Positions 30,118 to 40,267 of a stretch of 64,000 nucleotides of DNA are shown piece after piece. The notes under the pieces were generated by a model. It was not told the origin of the DNA and did not search any database. It saw only the letters and a list, made by a program, of their open reading frames with translations. This DNA is from Mycoplasma haemofelis str. Langford 1. Lineage in GTDB: Bacteria; Bacillota_I; Bacilli_A; Mycoplasmatales; Mycoplasmoidaceae. The stretch covers positions 558,001 to 622,000 of the forward strand of contig NC_014970.1 of assembly GCF_000200735.1 (NCBI RefSeq), written 5' to 3'. The position numbers and the translations under genes are program-made. Positions within the stretch are counted from its first letter, which is position 1; every line of letters starts with the position of its first letter.

Positions 30118-30924
30118 GTGTATCTAGAAACCAAGGACATCATAGACATAGTCATCTCCTTCTTTAAAAGGGATGAGTTGAAGTCTTTAGAGATGAAGAC
30201 TGATACTGGAGGAGTATTCAGTTTCAAGAGCCAAATGCTCTCCACCTTCTGCAATAGATATCCCCCACTTTTATCTAAAGATGAAATTAGAAAGTACCTG
30301 AAGCAAGTGATGCAGGACTTCAGAGGGACATTTAATCCTAAAACTTCCGAGTATCTAAGAGACTTCCTATTCTTTGAATTTAAGAAAGTAATATTCGTTT
30401 CCAAGAAGACTTACTTCTTCAATGATGAGATGGAAAGGAATCTCTCTTCCTGATTAGAGAATCCTGTTTCTAGAAATTCTGCAAACTACAAGACTAAGTG
30501 AGTCATTTCTCAAATAATCAACAACCTTAATTCTGAATTTACAAATCTATTTGAAATAACAAGTGATGATCGGACTCTAGACTTAAAACAACAACTACTT
30601 CTTAGATATAAGAATGGATTTCCTAAAGTTAAGTTACGACACCTCAGGTATTATCTAAATAGATTTCTAGTACATATTGCCTCTATATCAGAACGCTCAA
30701 TAAAAGAAGGAGCTATGTCTGTAGTAGATAAACAGTACTTCTTTTCAGAACTAGACAGCCTCTTCTCCAGACACAAAAAGATGTTTATAGAATTAGCTTT
30801 TTACGATCCACCAAGCTTCTTCAGTAGATTCACATACAGAATGATTCTTTATGCGGGGCCATTTATAGCTTTGGGAATGCTAATTGCTTGATTTGTTTAT
30901 ACGATAGCAAGGCATGCAAATTAA
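30118..30924 (+). CDS. Membrane-anchored protein of unknown family
   Basis: 268 residues from GTG at 30118, two codons after an in-frame TAG. No N-terminal signal. Charged, probably helical body, with FKSQMLSTFCNRYPPLLSKDEIRKYL near the start, then one C-terminal transmembrane segment (MILYAGPFIALGMLIAWFVYTI) and a short basic end: a tail-anchored layout. Its N-terminal third is related to 31197-31835 (FRDQMLMEYFYQYP..DIR). Lacks the four-Cys plan. Function unknown. Confidence 0.82.
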
Positions 30925-30983
30925 TCCCTACAATTCTTAAATGCCTATTTAAAATAATAAAGTACTAATCAGTCTAACATTGT

Positions 30984-31148
30984 ATGTCATCGTCGGATGC
31001 TTTAATTAATACCTACAGAAAATATTTCTACAACTATGAATCAAAGAGGCGGTACGCAAACGTTCCAGACAATGGTAAGGGATTTTTTACATTTAAGGTT
31101 TTTGTCATCTCCTTTTTGCTAACTTGCATCTATATAATAATCGTCTAA
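30984..31148 (+). CDS. Tiny membrane protein
   Basis: 54 codons, ATG to TAA, no TGA. Polar N-terminal half (NTYRKYFYNYESKRRYANV) and one C-terminal membrane segment (VFVISFLLTCIYIIIV) that ends the protein. Lies between two related membrane genes in the same direction. Its size is below usual gene-calling limits, but composition and context support it. Confidence 0.55.
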   Translation: MSSSDALINTYRKYFYNYESKRRYANVPDNGKGFFTFKVFVISFLLTCIYIIIV

Positions 31149-31196
31149 TATTCATCGTCTTGTACCTAACGAAGATATTTCAATTATTAAAAGGAG

Positions 31197-31835
31197 ATGT
31201 TGAGGTGAAAGATTAAGAAGACCATCTATTATTTATTCTCCATCAGATTCAGGGACGTTTACGAAATTGTAAATTTAATAATAGAGAGTCTAACTGAGCA
31301 AGAGCTAAATATTCTAGAAACAAAATATAAGGGGGAGACCATAAGCTTTAGAGATCAAATGCTTATGGAATACTTTTATCAATACCCCATTACTTGAGAA
31401 CTAAAAGATATTAGATCCAAAATAGAATGCACTCTCTTAAAGCATAGGTTCCTTTTTAAGGTAAGCAATGTCCAAAGAGTCAGGGAATTCTTCTTAAAGA
31501 ATCTTTGAAGAGAAATATTTCTAAGTTCTTCATTATATGATCTCCGACATAGCTGAAACTATATAACTAGGATGCGTACCTCAAAGACGCCTAAAAGCTT
31601 CAGCAAAATAGACTACTGAGTAAAGACCGTATTCAATGATTTCAAACCAAACAACCTGTGGGCAAGTTCGCGTTATGGTCATTACCGAGGAATGTGACTA
31701 CACATAGGATCCAAACAAAACTGAGAAAGTTTAATGTATCAGCTAGTTTACAAACCTGAAAACCATTACTACTCTGGCCTATTAGTAACGGGCTTTAAAG
31801 AAAATTATTTTTTACTTATATATGGTGAGAGTTAA
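31197..31835 (+). CDS. Protein related to 30118-30924
   Basis: 212 residues. The ATG at 31197 directly follows AAAAGGAG; the next codon is TTG and could instead be used with better spacing. Shares EIVNLIIESLTEQELNILE and SFRDQMLMEYFYQYP with the N-terminal third of 30118-30924 (DIVISFFKRDELKSLE, SFKSQMLSTFCNRYP). The second half is different, Trp/Tyr-rich (SSRYGHYRGMWLHIGSKQNW) and lacks a membrane segment. Several TGA Trp codons fragment it under the standard code. Confidence 0.75.
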
Positions 31836-31843
31836 TAGAAAAG

Positions 31844-32143
31844 ATGTGATATTCTGAAAAAGTTAAAGTTTCTTCAAAAGATTTGGGGAGCTTCATAAGG
31901 GAAGAAAAGATACGATTACAACAATATAAAAAAAGCGGAAAGATCAACATATTAGAGGCTGATTCTTTGCTTAGAAATTTAATAGAGTATATTGCAGAAA
32001 AGGATCGTAAGGTAGACTTATGAATTTATTGATGAAGATTCTGATTTGTGGCTCCACTTATATCGCTCATCGTATGAATGATTGTACATAGTCTTATCAT
32101 TAAACTTTTTGATGATCTTAGCATGAAGATCATAATTGGATAA
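31844..32143 (+). CDS. Small membrane protein with Trp-rich segment
   Basis: 99 residues, ATG nine bases after the preceding stop; the second codon is TGA. Basic helical N-terminal half, then a Trp-rich membrane segment (DLWIYWWRFWFVAPLISL followed by IVWMIVHSLII) where all Trp codons are TGA. With six TGA codons in all, it is invisible under the standard code. Converges on 32160-33506 with a 16-base gap. Confidence 0.65.
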
Positions 32144-32159
32144 GTTAAACTAACAAGGG

Positions 32160-33506
32160 TTAGTTGGAGAAAATTTTCTCGGCTACGGTATCGCAAACCA
32201 TGCTGCGCAAGTAGCTTTTTATTGTACTTTTAAAAAAATGAGTAGTAAAAGACTTCATTAGAGTTCCGAAGGTGGCTCCAATAGGAACGGCACCAACCAT
32301 TGTTACAAACTCACAACAAAACAAAATCCCCCGAAGATCAATCACATTTCCTCTAGCCAACGCAATTGCGTTTGTCGCTAAAGTGGCGCCAGTACAAAAT
32401 CCAAAAGTCAAGGGATGTACCCACCAAGCATAATTACATCCCTTATATAAATCATTATCATAAAGTCGATCTCCTTCTTCCTGCCATTCTTTAATTTTTT
32501 CCTTTACACTAGGAATAACATATCTTTCCAGCGTAAAACTGGAAGCTCCTTTTACAAAGGACTTCAAACAATCCTTCATAAGAGAGCGAAACTCCCCTTT
32601 CATTTCTCCAATAAAACCTTTATCCCTCTCTTCCTTAAATAAATCCTCGCGAGATCCATGACCCAAAGCACTTTTTCAAGTATCCCATAATTCCTTAATC
32701 GCAAAGGGAGTATCAACAACAGAAGAAACGAATTCCTTTCTTAAACGCTTTTGATTTTCAATTTCAGAAGAGGCAATCCCCTCTAACTGCTCTTTAAGCT
32801 GCAACAGTTCCTCCTTGGCTAATTGTAGATTTCGAATTGATGATGAGGTTCTGTTACCACCTTCCAATGAATCTACCCGACTCATTACTGTCTTTTGAAG
32901 GGAATCTACAAACTCACTTTGAATGGAGACTAGCCTGCTGTTTTCATCCTTAAAGCGCTGCATGTTGTATCGGATAATGCTGCTCACAGATTCAGCCTTA
33001 GAACTATCCAACTCTCATACTCTGGATACCATGACATTAGAAGTATGATCTATGGCAGCGTTGTAAGCCTTGGATTGTTCTGATAAATCCTTCTTGGCTT
33101 GATCAAAGAATCGATTTAAGCTATTCTTATCATGCTCAAAACCACGTTCCTTTCAAGAATCAGAGCACTCTTGAATTATCTTGGCGATTTCACTTTCAAT
33201 ATTTAAAAGCTCTTCGAGATGCACCTGAATAGCAGCACCCACACTAACAAAAGAATCAAAAAGGGACTTATCTAAACTTGAGTCTTTGTTCGTGGTAAAC
33301 TCCTTACCTTTATCGCTTATCTTCCTGTAAGTGTCGGCTCTAGTAGCATCACGTAAACGATTTAAAAGTCAAAACTCATCCAATTGTCCTTCCTTTAAAG
33401 CTGACTGAAACTGTTCCTCGTTGATCTTACTTTTCCAATCGGGGATTAAAGAATCCAGTCTCTTTATTAAATCTTCAGAGATACTTGAGAAATCCATAAC
33501 GGTCAT
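32160..33506 (-). CDS. Coiled-coil and membrane-segment protein, pair member 1
   Basis: 448 residues from ATG at 33506 (or 33497, MDFSS). Long charged helical regions (residues about 20-330) with heptad-like spacing, then a hydrophobic Gly-rich C-terminal part (HPLTFGFCTGATLATNAIAL; FVTMVGAVPIGATFGTLM) that could insert in a membrane. Three internal TGA Trp. Paralog of 33508-34866: SNISEKLI/SSISEDLIKRLD, FWLLNRLRDATRADTYRKI, FGFCTG. The domain layout recalls helical membrane-active proteins, but no family is recognised; a role at the red-cell surface would be speculation. Confidence 0.8.
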
Positions 33507-33507
33507 C

Positions 33508-34866
33508 TTAACGCTCTAACAAACCTGCAATAAACTCCAACTCATCAGCAATCATTTCCTCAACAAATTCACAAATAGCGGCAGAAATAGTCTTTCCAAA
33601 AACCACATCAGAAGCAAAATCTGCTGCTCAAGTAGCTAATGCTACCCAACCTCCACCAATTGGCAGTCCAGCAATATCCATAGCATTCTTAATCACAACT
33701 ACTAACCTCCTATATACCTCAACATTATGGAGAGCATGATCAATAGTATTAACTGCTGCGGTAAATCCGGTGCAGAATCCCCAAGTACCAAAATGAGCTA
33801 ATGCAGTAAGAACTCCGCCCCCATTACAAAACTTGTAGACATCACTGTTATAAACGGCATCAATAGTCTTTCTAAGTTCCTCTTTTCGTTCCTCAGCCAT
33901 ATCAAGCAGTTTTTCCAGCTCCTTAAAAAAAGCATCTTGCACCTTCTGTTTGAAACATTGGGTTGACGCAACAGCTAAAAAAGCGCTAGCTATAAAATCA
34001 CTTCTAACCAAGAGTCTAAGTAAATCTCTACTCTCAGAAGACACGCCTGAAAAACCACTTATGAAATGCGTAAAATCACTGGAATCCTGACCATCGGTAA
34101 ACAAACCTATCAAGGAGTCCACAAACTCCCGTCTCAGTCTCCTTTGATTCTTTGCCGCTTTAACCAAGCAATCCTTAATCTCATCAATCAAGGATCGTTC
34201 TTGAGAATTGTTTAATCCCAGATTTTCACGAAGAGTCTCTTTAAACTTCTCCAAGATAGTTTGTTGAGACTTGTAAACTCTCTCATTCTCCTGTCTAAAG
34301 TTGTCCATGTGAAGCATCACCATGGATCTTCACTTTCGAGCCTTAACTGGATTGTATTCGTGCGCAACTCGCTTTGACTTTCAAGAGATGTTGTTTAAGT
34401 AAGTTTCATAAGCATTAGATCTCTCCTTTATCTTCTCGTGAGCTCTAGAAAATAAAGCATCTATCTTTCTCCTTGCTTCCTCATCATTCTTAGCCTTTCA
34501 TTCTTCTTTATACTTCCTAATAATAGTGGCAATCTTCTCCTCTACTTCCAGAAGTTCATCAAGATAACGAGCCGCCCTTACACCGGATTGAGCAAAAACC
34601 TCAATTAAGGGTTTATCTAGCTTAACAAATAAATTCCTAAAAATAAGAAGACCCCTGTCGTTTATCTCTCTGTAAGTTCTAGCTCTATTTGCGTCTCTTA
34701 TGTAGTCAAGTAATCAAAATTCATCCAGAATACCCTCTCGGGCAGCTTTATCTAATGCAAGTTTATCAATTCACCGTCTTCAACGCGGAACAGACTCATC
34801 CAGCTCGGCAATTAGTTTTTCAGATATGTTAGATAACTCCATCCAAGGATCGATATCTATAGACAT
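33508..34866 (-). CDS. Coiled-coil and membrane-segment protein, pair member 2
   Basis: 452 residues from ATG at 34866. N-terminal domain with LDEFWLLDYIRDANRARTYREI, also in the partner as LDEFWLLNRLRDATRADTYRKI; then long Lys/Glu-rich helices (residues about 110-330) with RRLRREFVDSLIG, matching KRLRKEFVSSVVD; then YNSDVYKFCNGG and the hydrophobic GTWGFCTGFTAAVNTI and DIAGLPIGGGWVALATW segments. The stop lies one base from the partner's ATG. The start codon forms CATATG with the plus-strand ORF at 34867. TGA is used for about six Trp. Confidence 0.82.
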
Positions 34867-35073
34867 ATGTTAAGCGAATTATTCGAAAAGTGAAAAATAA
34901 ATTTAATCTCTAATGATTCTTCAGAGGGAAGCAACCACAAAAAGCTTCTTAACATAGATATTAATATCTCAGCTTCAAGCATTCGGAATAAAAGAGAAAT
35001 AACCGATATGGATATTCCTGTGTCGTCTAGGGAGCAATGACATATTTCAAGGCATGGTACCTTAAGAATCTAA
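34867..35073 (+). CDS. Small ORF, possible short protein
   Basis: 68 codons, ATG to TAA with two TGA as Trp. Polar, Ser/Ile/Asn-rich (NDSSEGSNHKKLLNIDINIS), no anchor, no Cys. The only ORF in the 211-base divergent interval, and it would start base-to-base with the opposite gene (CATATG). The next gene follows after 4 bases. It could be real or just upstream leader of the long plus-strand array. Confidence 0.4.
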
Positions 35074-35077
35074 TCAC

Positions 35078-35698
35078 ATGGAATACTGAAAAATTGGAGC
35101 TGCCACACTAGGGACTGGAGGGGCAGCTACAGGAGGATACTTAGCTTATCCCCACATATTTCCCGAAAACAAGAGAACTATTCTTGATGAATTGAAATCT
35201 AAGGATAAACTTCCAATAAGTGGGAATGATAGCCAATGAACTCTAAAGAAGGATCTCTACAATAAGGGTTCTCATGACTTTAAGATCACAATTAAGGGAA
35301 GCGAAAAGACAACTATTACTGTTGAGGAATTAAAGGGATGGTGCTCTGATAGCCTGAAAGAAACTTACTCTGGGAAAGGGACATCCACCCTTTCTAAAGT
35401 GGAGAAGTGATGTTTAAAGCCAAATATCAAGGAGGCCTTATCTAAGGAATCCAAAGGGTTAATTCCCTTTGATGGAGATACCGTTAATAATCAATGAAGC
35501 ACTAAGATAAGCTCCGGTAATGGCAAGGTGAAGAGTGAATTAATAGATAAGTGGGGATTAACTCCCACCACTACCAATGGAAATACCGTGAGTGCAGAAA
35601 CTCTTAGGGATGGATGTAGACAGAAAATAGAGGGGGAGTATATTTCTGAAACTGATGAGAACTACACTCTGTCAAAGTCATGATGTTTGTCAAGTTAA
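35078..35698 (+). CDS. Two-module four-Cys paralog, subfamily F (AYPHIFPE)
   Basis: 206 residues; the fourth codon is TGA (MEYWKIGAATLG). Anchor GTGGAATGGYLAYPHIFPE, then SQWTLKKDLYNKG. Cys in LKGWCSDSLKETYS, VEKWCLKPNIKEAL, RDGCRQKIEGEYIS and SKSWCLSS. Copies: 42743-43366 and 49828-50442; all three precede or neighbour G and H genes. First certain gene of the long plus array. Confidence 0.9.
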
Positions 35699-35732
35699 TT
35701 CATGAAGAAGGTAAAGAGGTACACTACTTAAA

Positions 35733-36347
35733 TTGGCAAGTAAATCATTAGTAGCACTAACCAGTGCTACAGGGGCTGGAGCTGCAGGATTAACTGGATA
35801 CGGAGCACATAAGGGTTGATTTTCAACAACAGAGAAGACCTCTTTCAAATCTCGAATTAATAAAGAGGAAAGAGTCATTCTGGGAGAGGCACATTCCAAT
35901 GTATGAACACAGCTATTAGAGGAATATAAGGACAAGTCCAAAGCTACACATCTAATAGAGGGAATAAGTCAAGATAATACGGTTATAGATTCCCTTAAAG
36001 AATGATGCTCCAAGATGCATGACTCTATCGAAGGGAGTGAATCGGAATTTAATAGTTATGTCTCTTGGTGTACCAGAGAGAACCTGATCACCAAGTTAAA
36101 AGCGGAATCTAAGAACTGAAATAACTCCACCGATGACTCCGGTTGGAATACAGCTAAAACCGCTTATGGACAGAATGATCAAACAGATATCCAGATTCCA
36201 AAAGGCTCTGGAGAGGAAAAGATAGCCAAAGGGGATGTTACGGCCGAGCAAATAAGGAATTACTGCAAGACGACTTCTTCTATGCCATTCATAAAAGCAG
36301 ATGATCTAGATTACAAGAGAGCTATTAAGTGATGCATTAGCTCATAA
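35733..36347 (+). CDS. Two-module four-Cys paralog, subfamily G
   Basis: 204 residues from TTG at 35733, the only start downstream of an in-frame TAA that precedes the anchor (LTSATGAGAAGLTGYGAH). Then SRINKEERVILGEAHSNVW. Cys in LKEWCSKMHDS, YVSWCTRENLITKL, RNYCKTTSSMPF and IKWCISS. Near-copy of 43776-44387 (GYGIHDGWFSSES, INKEERVILDEAH). Its stop shares one base with the next ATG. Confidence 0.85.
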
Positions 36348-36997
36348 TGTCTCTTCCAACGATAGCCAAAGTAGGAATGGGAGCGGCTGCTGCTGCTGGA
36401 GGAACTGGCGTAGCTGGATGACAAATTGCTTCTCATATAAACGCTAAGGAAACCATAGCTTCCCACTTATCTAACAAAGGTAGGAAAGTAGCCAATTCAG
36501 AAAGCAGTTGGCAGAAGCTACTTACCTTTTACAAAGCCGAGAAGAGTGATGCTATTTCGGGTTTGAATAAAGATAGCATTGGACATAAGGATATAGAAAC
36601 TTGATGTCTTAAAGAGACTGCTAAGCCTTTTGAAGGAGCAAAAAAGAAGGATTTACTATTGATAGAGTCGTGGTGTTCAGAACCTAAAACATTAGAAGAG
36701 CAGATAGCTTTAAAGGGGAAAAGAAAGCTATCTACCGATACAGCTCAAAATTCCGGCGACGATCAGTCCATTTGGTCTGCCAATAAGGAGTCATACAAAC
36801 AGGAAGGGGATAACTACAAGATTCAACAGAGTAGCGACAACAACAATTGGACTGATGTAGCTAAGGGGAGTGCTACTGAGGATTTAATGAAGAAGTGATG
36901 TAAGGCTCAAGAGACTAAGCACTTCAAGCATGAAGAAGATACCTTATTTCAGACTTATAGCAAGTGATGTATTACCAATAAAGAAGGGACTAATTAA
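36347..36997 (+). CDS. Two-module four-Cys paralog, subfamily H
   Basis: 216 residues. Anchor KVGMGAAAAAGGTGVAGWQIA (Trp by TGA), SSWQKLLTFYKAEKS. Cys in IETWCLKETAKPF, IESWCSEPKTLEEQI, MKKWCKAQETKHF and YSKWCITNKE. The second module has a duplicated-looking KIQQSSDNNNWTDV. Copies: 44387-45034 (closest), 48596-49235 (frameshifted) and 55676-56320. Confidence 0.89.
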
Positions 36998-37024
36998 GCT
37001 CTCGGAAGCTTAATTCCATTCATC

Positions 37025-37654
37025 ATGAACAATAGCCTAGCTCTTAAAGGGGTATTAGGAGCTAGTGGCTTAGGAACAGTTGCTACTGGAGGATATTTAA
37101 TCAATAAGAATTATGGCTCTGGGAGAGAAACCTTACGCACTCTTCTAAAAGATGTATCTCTAATTAATGACAAGAGCTCCAATCACTGAAAGACTATCTT
37201 TGAAGAATACAAGAAGGATCCGGATTTAATAAATGAGCTTAAATTAGAGAAAAGCGATCTATCTTCCAACACTACGAATTCTGAAGCTGCCCCTTTTATA
37301 AGTGCTTGGTGTGAAGAGAAATTAAACCTATCTACTTCCACACCCGAGAAGGAACAAATCCTAAGTCGTATTAAGAAGTGATGCGTTACTCAACCTAATA
37401 CGATCAAGGAGAAGTTAGATTCTTTAGGAAAGGCAGCAGTTTCTGATTGAAAGGCGAAGTATGAGGCTATTAAAGATGATTCTCCCTTTCAAGCAATAAA
37501 GGCTCTTTCTACATCGTTCTCCAACAAGGAGGATAAAGAGAAGGGAGGTCCTGCCCTGAATAAATGATGTACAGATAACTCAGCAAAGCACACTTGAGAA
37601 GATGGGGCATCTGGGATATTTGAGAAGGCTAAGACTCGATGCTTAAGTAATTAG
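37025..37654 (+). CDS. Two-module four-Cys paralog, subfamily E
   Basis: 209 residues. Anchor LGASGLGTVATGGYLINKN, then LRTLLKDVSLINDKSSNHW. Cys in ISAWCEEKLNLS, IKKWCVTQPNTIKEKL, LNKWCTDNSAKHTW and TRCLSN. The KGGPALNKWC segment matches KGGPALQKWC of 2348-2962. Opens an E-A-C-D unit that repeats, in rotated order, the A-B-C-D-E run at the start of the window. Confidence 0.89.
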
Positions 37655-37656
37655 TC

Positions 37657-38259
37657 ATGGGAAAGTCATTACTGCTTGGATCTTCTGTTGCGGCGGGACT
37701 TGGAGTCGGAGGAACAGCTCTTGCATCCATGCATCTCCTTAAAGAAAAGACAGAAACTATGAGAGATAAGTATCCTTTGGCCATCTTAGATCCCCAGAAA
37801 GCAGAGCATGCAGATCTATGGAATAAGAAATTTGCAAAGCTTAAAGGATTAACTACCTCCCCCAAGTATCAGCCGTTGGCTGAGGTTTATTCCATAAAGG
37901 AGAATGAAACAGAGGCAAAAGGGAAGCATAAGCAAGCTTGCCAAAAGGCATATGATTCTCCATCCAAAGAAGTTGATCACTTAGAGGAATTTAAGAAATT
38001 ATGCTTCATAAATAATGGAGACAGGCTGGATCAAGGAAAGACATTGATAAGTCAAAAAACGGATTTCGGTACTGTCTATAGTGCGTTTGCTGCAAGATCC
38101 AAGGATACTCTAAGTTCTGGCTTTGCTGCTGCTTGAGATCAGAAGGGAAGCAGTAGTACAGATCCTTGACAACAAGCAATGCTTACAGAATGCAATAAGG
38201 CGTCTGAAGAGATCTTTGTTGGAGATAACTCTGATTTCAAACAGTTCTGTTCCAAATAA
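37657..38259 (+). CDS. Two-module four-Cys paralog, subfamily A
   Basis: 200 residues, two bases after the E gene. Anchor SSVAAGLGVGGTALASMHLL, MRDKYPLAILD, LWNKKFAKLKG. Cys in HKQACQKAYDSP, FKKLCFINNGDRLDQGKTLIS, LTECNKASEEIF and KQFCSK. Compare NNLDKVDSGKTLIS in gene 1-467. The two TGA codons in module 2 (AAWDQ, DPWQQ) would cut it under the standard code. Confidence 0.89.
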
Positions 38260-38287
38260 AGGGGTTTCATATCCCTAAACACTAGAA

Positions 38288-38929
38288 ATGACGTTGTCCT
38301 ATAAATTGCTATCTCTTTCTGCAGGAACTATTGCAGCCGCCGGTGGAGGAATACTGTTAGCGGGCAATAAGCTTTTCAAAGGAGATGAAACCCCTAAAGT
38401 AACAATAAGGGACAGACTGCAAAGATCAGGCTACTCCTTAGTTCTGGACGATTCCAAATGGAATACAGTACTGAATAAGTACAACGAATTGAAGAATAAG
38501 GATTCCATCAAGTTCTCTACTTCCAATCTAGATCTAAATTCACTAAAAGAAAAGTGTGAATCCTATCTATCTGAAGCTGAGAACAACTCTAAATATGAGA
38601 TAGTCAAGAGATGGTGTGTGGAGCCTAGAAAAATATCTGCCTTCTTAACTTCTCTAAACCTGAATTTACTTAAGATCGATGGAGATGATGCTTCTAATAC
38701 AGATAAATCTAAGTGGCAAAAACTAGAAACAGAATACTTAGGAAATACGAAAGGGAAAATTAAAGGCTTCTCATTTACTGGAGAGAAAGGCGATGAGACT
38801 TGGAAGAAATTAAAAGAGAAATGCAAGTCTCTTTCAAATCTGGAACCATGGGATGATGATTATGAAGAATCAATGCAAAGCACTAAGCTTTGATGTGTAA
38901 CGGAAGCTGTCCCTCTTGATAATAACTAA
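38288..38929 (+). CDS. Two-module four-Cys paralog, subfamily C
   Basis: 213 residues. Anchor LLSLSAGTIAAAGGGILLAGN, VTIRDRLQRSGYSLVLDDSKWN. Cys in LKEKCESYLSE, VKRWCVEPRKISAFL, LKEKCKSLSNLEPWDDDYE and KLWCVTEAVPLDN. Only one TGA, in the last WC. Closest to 46027-46644 (VTIKDRLQKAGYSLDLDSSKWN) and then 1084-1728. One-base overlap with the next D gene. Confidence 0.9.
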
Positions 38930-39576
38930 TGTCTAAATTATTTCTTCCCTTGACAGGATTGGGAAGCGCTACTGCGGCTGGAGTTGGTGGTTATATGCTT
39001 GCAAAAGGAAATACTGAATCCACTGAAAAGACCTTCAGAAGTGAATATTCTTTAGCCGTATTGGGAGATACGGATTCACTATGAGATTCAAAATTTGAAG
39101 CTCTTAAAAGTAGTAATCAATCTACTCCCACTCAACCCGAGTTAATAAGTGCAAAAGCCAAATTTGCAGTTCAAACTTCTCAAGAGGAAGCTAAGCGCTT
39201 ACAAAAGGAAGGATGCCGGAAGATATATGACTCCAAGATTGAAGGAACTATCTACTTACAGGACTTCCAGAAATATTGTTCTAAAACCATAAAGGACGGA
39301 ATCTCTGAAGCTTGAATTACCCAAGAGAAGAACGATTCAGGGAAGTGAGATCCTAAATTAACTAAGCTCAAGACCCATAATGATTCCGAGAATGGAGAAT
39401 TAGACGCAACTCTTAAAAATTTAAAAAGTCAATTATCTGGGGAGGCCAATAACAATTTAGATGATGACAAGAGAGGGGTGTTGAAAGGATGATGTGATGG
39501 AGTTAAAGGAGAGATTTTTATAGGAGACAAGGACCCTAAATTTATCCATGCCAAACTTTATTGTGCTGGATCCTAA
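38929..39576 (+). CDS. Two-module four-Cys paralog, subfamily D
   Basis: 215 residues, ATG in the preceding stop. Anchor LTGLGSATAAGVGGYMLAKG, TFRSEYSLAVLGDTDSLW. Cys in LQKEGCRKIYDSKIEG, FQKYCSKTIKDGISEAW, LKGWCDGVKGEIF and KLYCAGS. Six TGA Trp. Begins the first of two runs of D genes (38929-42138 and 45386-47975). The LTKLKTHND(S)EN segment is shared with 1728-2348. Confidence 0.9.
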
Positions 39577-39581
39577 TAAAA

Positions 39582-40253
39582 ATGGATCTTTACAAGGCGT
39601 TAGCGCTGGCGGGAGGAACATCTACAGCCGTTGGTGGAGGAATTCTAGTATCTCGTAGTTCTTTATTTCAAGGAACTACTAATCCCGTTACAACCCAGAA
39701 GAAGGAGACCTTTAGAGATAGATATATTGCAGCGATACTCGCCAAAGAAGATGAGTTATGGAATTCAAAGTTTGGAATTTTGAAAGGAACTGCAGAGCCA
39801 GCCCATCCCACATTAAAGAATGCCAAAGAGCGTTCCAAAACTAACGAGAATGAAGCAAAGGACTTACACAAGCAGGGCTGTTCAGAAATATACGATTCAG
39901 AATTAGAGAGCTCTCCCCACTTCAAAGACTTCCAAACCTATTGTGCTAAGACCATGAAGGATGGGATAGCTCAGGGGGAGACTTGAAGCGAGCAAGCACA
40001 CACAGAAAGTGTCCCTTGGAATACCAAATTAACCAATCTTCATAGCCACAACGAGGGTCAAAAGGGAGTTCTTAGCGATAGTCTTAAGAAAGTTAAGGAG
40101 CAGATATCTACAGGTTCCGAGTCCATCCCTAACTGAAACGAAAGTAAGAGAAAGGCCTTAAAGGATTGATGCGATGAAACAAAGGTGAAGGTATTTTTGG
40201 GGGAAGAGGAAGCTCAGTTTAAGAATGCAAAGCTTTACTGTGTAGGGAATTAG
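39582..40253 (+). CDS. Two-module four-Cys paralog, subfamily D with C-type anchor
   Basis: 223 residues from ATG at 39582. The anchor (MDLYKALALAGGTSTAVGGGILVSR) resembles that of the C gene 46027-46644 (MSLYKVAALSGGTAAAVGGGVLVSK), but the body is D: LHKQGCSEIYDSELESS, FQTYCAKTMKDGIAQG, LKDWCDETKVKVF, KLYCVGN. This suggests an N-terminal exchange between subfamilies. Three TGA Trp. Five bases after the previous stop. Confidence 0.89.
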
Positions 40254-40267
40254 ATCCCTCTATACAT

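Noticed and set aside
32160..32666. A separate 168-residue gene at 32160-32666
   Set aside because: It is the C-terminal part of 32160-33506; the codon before it is TGA (Trp) and the frame is continuous to 33506.
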